Assembly (NCBI GenBank): GCA_021106655.1
Contig: JAIOTT010000330.1
Coordinates: forward strand, 1 to 7,162
Direction: 5' to 3'
From: Bacteroidales bacterium
GTDB lineage: Bacteria; Bacteroidota; Bacteroidia; Bacteroidales; SMBSF77
Length of the DNA stretch: 7,162 nt
Shown here: piece by piece, positions 6,092 to 7,162 of the stretch
Layout: the number at the start of each line of letters is the position of its first letter
Position numbering within the stretch: the stretch's first letter is position 1
Notes under the pieces: model-generated
Database searches by the model: none
What the model saw: the letters and a program-made list of their open reading frames with translations, nothing else
What the model was told of the DNA's origin: nothing
Translations under genes and position numbers: made by a program

Positions 6092-6147
6092 AAAAGATTC
6101 AAAGATTCAATTATACAAAGATACAATTATACAATGATTCAAAGGTT
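6092..6147. repeat. 8-bp-period array upstream of the GroES-like gene
   Basis: Seven consecutive octads read on the plus strand AAAAGATT, CAAAGATT, CAATTATA, CAAAGATA, CAATTATA, CAATGATT, CAAAGGTT with no phase breaks. On the minus strand the unit at 6123-6116 reads TATCTTTG, an exact TAnnTTTG -7 element about 29 nt before the GroES-like ATG. Its sister units AATCTTTG and AACCTTTG are near-matches. The array ends 4 nt before the start codon, so it makes up nearly all of the leader and probably the promoter. Confidence 0.7.
6116..6143 (-). promoter_or_regulatory. possible promoter of the GroES-like gene inside the octad array
   Basis: TATCTTTG (6123-6116) matches the -7 consensus on the minus strand, and a TTTG (6143-6140) from another repeat unit lies 16 nt upstream, shorter than the usual 19-21. 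Initiation near 6109 would leave a leader of about 20 nt. Because the repeat itself produces such words, the match may be chance. Confidence 0.35.
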
Positions 6148-6182
6148 GAGTCTGCTCCGAAAAATTAAAAATTAAGAAAATA

Positions 6183-6285
6183 CCACAAAGATCCTAAGGC
6201 ACTACGCTTCACAAAGACCTTGAATCCAGCACTATTCTCTTAATGGCCTGATAAATATCAGGATTGTGTCTTTGAGACTTAGTGG
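6183..6285. repeat. fold-back element built from 8-bp units around a perfect hairpin
   Basis: The left arm on the plus strand contains CCACAAAG, ATCCTAAG and GCACTACG, then CTTCACAAAG. The right arm read on the minus strand contains CCACTAAG, TCTCAAAG and ACACAATC. Between them, at 6247-6262, is CCTGATA-AA-TATCAGG, a perfect 7-bp inverted repeat. The ends CCAC and GTGG can pair, so the whole roughly 103-nt stretch could form an imperfect hairpin. It occupies most of the gap between the GroES-like gene and the promoter at 6360. No transposase and no clear target duplication is visible. It looks like a dispersed intergenic repeat, but copy number cannot be seen here. Confidence 0.5.
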
Positions 6286-6359
6286 CTAAAAAAGAATTTT
6301 TCAGAGAAGGCTCAGGACTCAAATTCCCAATTTCCAATTTCAAACATTAATGCATATCA

Positions 6360-6392
6360 TTTATCTTCTTTAGGTTAAAATATGTACCTTTG
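6360..6392 (+). promoter_or_regulatory. promoter of the small-protein/mutL unit
   Basis: TACCTTTG at 6385-6392 is an exact TAnnTTTG match, with TTTA (6360-6363) in the -33 position and a 21-nt spacer, the same arrangement as the promoter at 4926-4958. Transcription would begin near 6399, which excludes the ATG at 6382 as a start and supports the ATG at 6412. Confidence 0.55.
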
Positions 6393-6411
6393 CAAGCAAA
6401 AATCCACACTG

Positions 6412-6669
6412 ATGAGAGTAGTATTTTTCAGGCGCCCAAAACCAAAAGCTTTTAACTATAAGCCAAGGTATTATGACCAGGAAAAAGAAGAATTAGAGGA
6501 AAGACAAAAACAAATTAATCAGACTAAGGAAGTTGCTGAATTAAGGAGGGAGTTAGACAAAAGCTGGCATAAATCAGATAAAAAAACAAAGCGTGAAGCA
6601 CTTAAACGCTCAATGGTAATATATCTGATCATTGCGATAGCCCTGATTTACTTTATCTTTTTTATGTAA
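6412..6669 (+). CDS. small tail-anchored coiled-coil protein upstream of mutL
   Basis: An 85-residue protein with no function I can name. The N-terminus is basic and aromatic (MRVVFFRRPKPKAFNYKPRYY, 1-21). A highly charged, helical, probably coiled-coil segment follows (about 22-66, rich in Glu, Lys, Arg and Gln). A single hydrophobic helix (about 68-84, MVIYLIIAIALIYFIFFM) ends the protein, so it should be tail-anchored in the inner membrane with the charged part in the cytoplasm. I have the impression that similar small proteins precede mutL in other Bacteroidota, but cannot verify this here. An in-frame ATG at 6382 would add ten residues, but the -7 promoter element lies inside that extension, so I use 6412. 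Only 83 nt separate its stop from mutL, with no terminator between, suggesting co-transcription. Confidence 0.75.
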   Translation: MRVVFFRRPKPKAFNYKPRYYDQEKEELEERQKQINQTKEVAELRRELDKSWHKSDKKTKREALKRSMVIYLIIAIALIYFIFFM

Positions 6670-6752
6670 TTCTTATTTGGGGCGAGAGATGTATTATTTG
6701 AGCAAAAAGAGCTGCGAAGAGGAAATTTTGTATTTTTTTTAAGACCATAAAC

Positions 6753-7162
6753 ATGCCAGATATAATAAGATTATTACCTGACTCTGTTGCAAATAAGATT
6801 GCTGCCGGAGAAGTAATTCAACGGCCTGCATCAGCTGTAAAAGAATTATTGGAGAATGCTATTGATTCAGGTGCAACAGATATTAAACTTATTATAAAAA
6901 ATGCAGGAAAATCACTGATACAAGTTGTTGATGATGGATGTGGTATGTCTGTTACTGATGCAAGGATGTGTTTTGAAAGACATGCTACATCTAAGATAAA
7001 AGATGCAAATGATCTTTTCAAAATCCGAACCATGGGTTTTCGTGGTGAAGCCCTTGCTTCAATCGGTGCGATTGCCCAGGTAGAGATCAAAACCAAAAGA
7101 ATTGAAGATGAACTTGGTACAACGATAAAATTTGAAGGATTTAAAGTAATAAACAAACAACA
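6753..7162 (+). CDS. mutL: DNA mismatch repair protein MutL, N-terminal part (runs off the window)
   Basis: MutL links mismatch recognition by MutS to strand incision and removal through ATP-driven dimerisation. The 136 residues visible belong to the N-terminal GHKL ATPase domain, which has all its signature motifs: IAAGEVIQRPASAVKELLENAIDSGAT (16-42) with catalytic Glu31 and magnesium-binding Asn35, DDGCGM (60-65), RHATSKI (76-82) and TMGFRGEALASIGAIA (93-108). The ATG at 6753 gives MPDIIRLLPDSVANKIAAGEV, a normal MutL start. There is no Shine-Dalgarno sequence, and a T-rich run precedes the start. The frame is open to the last base, so the linker and C-terminal dimerisation/endonuclease domain lie outside. 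It probably shares a transcript with the small gene before it. Confidence 0.97.
   Translation, partial: MPDIIRLLPDSVANKIAAGEVIQRPASAVKELLENAIDSGATDIKLIIKNAGKSLIQVVDDGCGMSVTDARMCFERHATSKIKDANDLFKIRTMGFRGEALASIGAIAQVEIKTKRIEDELGTTIKFEGFKVINKQ

Overview
The window looks like a chromosomal segment of a low-G+C member of the Bacteroidota. Four things suggest this: several start regions carry the TAnnTTTG -7 promoter element typical of that phylum; Shine-Dalgarno sequences are mostly absent; the gene set fits (a second long RelA/SpoT homologue, a lipoprotein amidohydrolase, a DUF6580-type membrane protein, a small tail-anchored protein just before mutL); and the intergenic DNA is filled with short-period degenerate repeats. 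No species can be named from the sequence. There is no phage, CRISPR, transposase or tRNA signal.

Layout: the left edge (1-62, minus) is the start of an unrecognised partial gene. A heptad-phased repeat (64-181) separates it from a relA-type (p)ppGpp synthetase (163-2361, minus) and overlaps that gene's last codons. From 2362 to 3144 there is no convincing protein gene. Instead there is a G+C-elevated, hairpin-rich block on the minus strand (about 2526-2996) with a near-consensus promoter (3003-3035) and a terminator-like hairpin (2526-2560). I read it as an undescribed structured RNA of about 470 nt, or as a very long leader of relA. This is the most interesting item in the window. Upstream of it are an 11-bp direct repeat and an inverted repeat (3052-3095), then a lipoprotein metallo-amidohydrolase (3145-4791, minus).

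The amidohydrolase is divergent from a six-helix DUF6580-like membrane protein (4987-5517, plus). That gene converges on a long, divergent GroES-like protein (5716-6087, minus), with an 11-bp-period repeat between them. Upstream of the GroES-like gene is an 8-bp-period array and then a roughly 100-nt fold-back element (6183-6285). The right end is a plus-strand pair, probably an operon: an 85-residue tail-anchored coiled-coil protein (6412-6669) and the N-terminal ATPase region of mutL (6753 to the window edge).

The genes do not form one pathway. They cover stringent response, amide or ester hydrolysis in the cell envelope, a possible chaperonin cofactor and mismatch repair. The recurring feature is non-coding: nearly every intergenic gap carries a degenerate tandem array with a fixed period (7, 11 or 8 bp), and one gap carries the candidate RNA gene.
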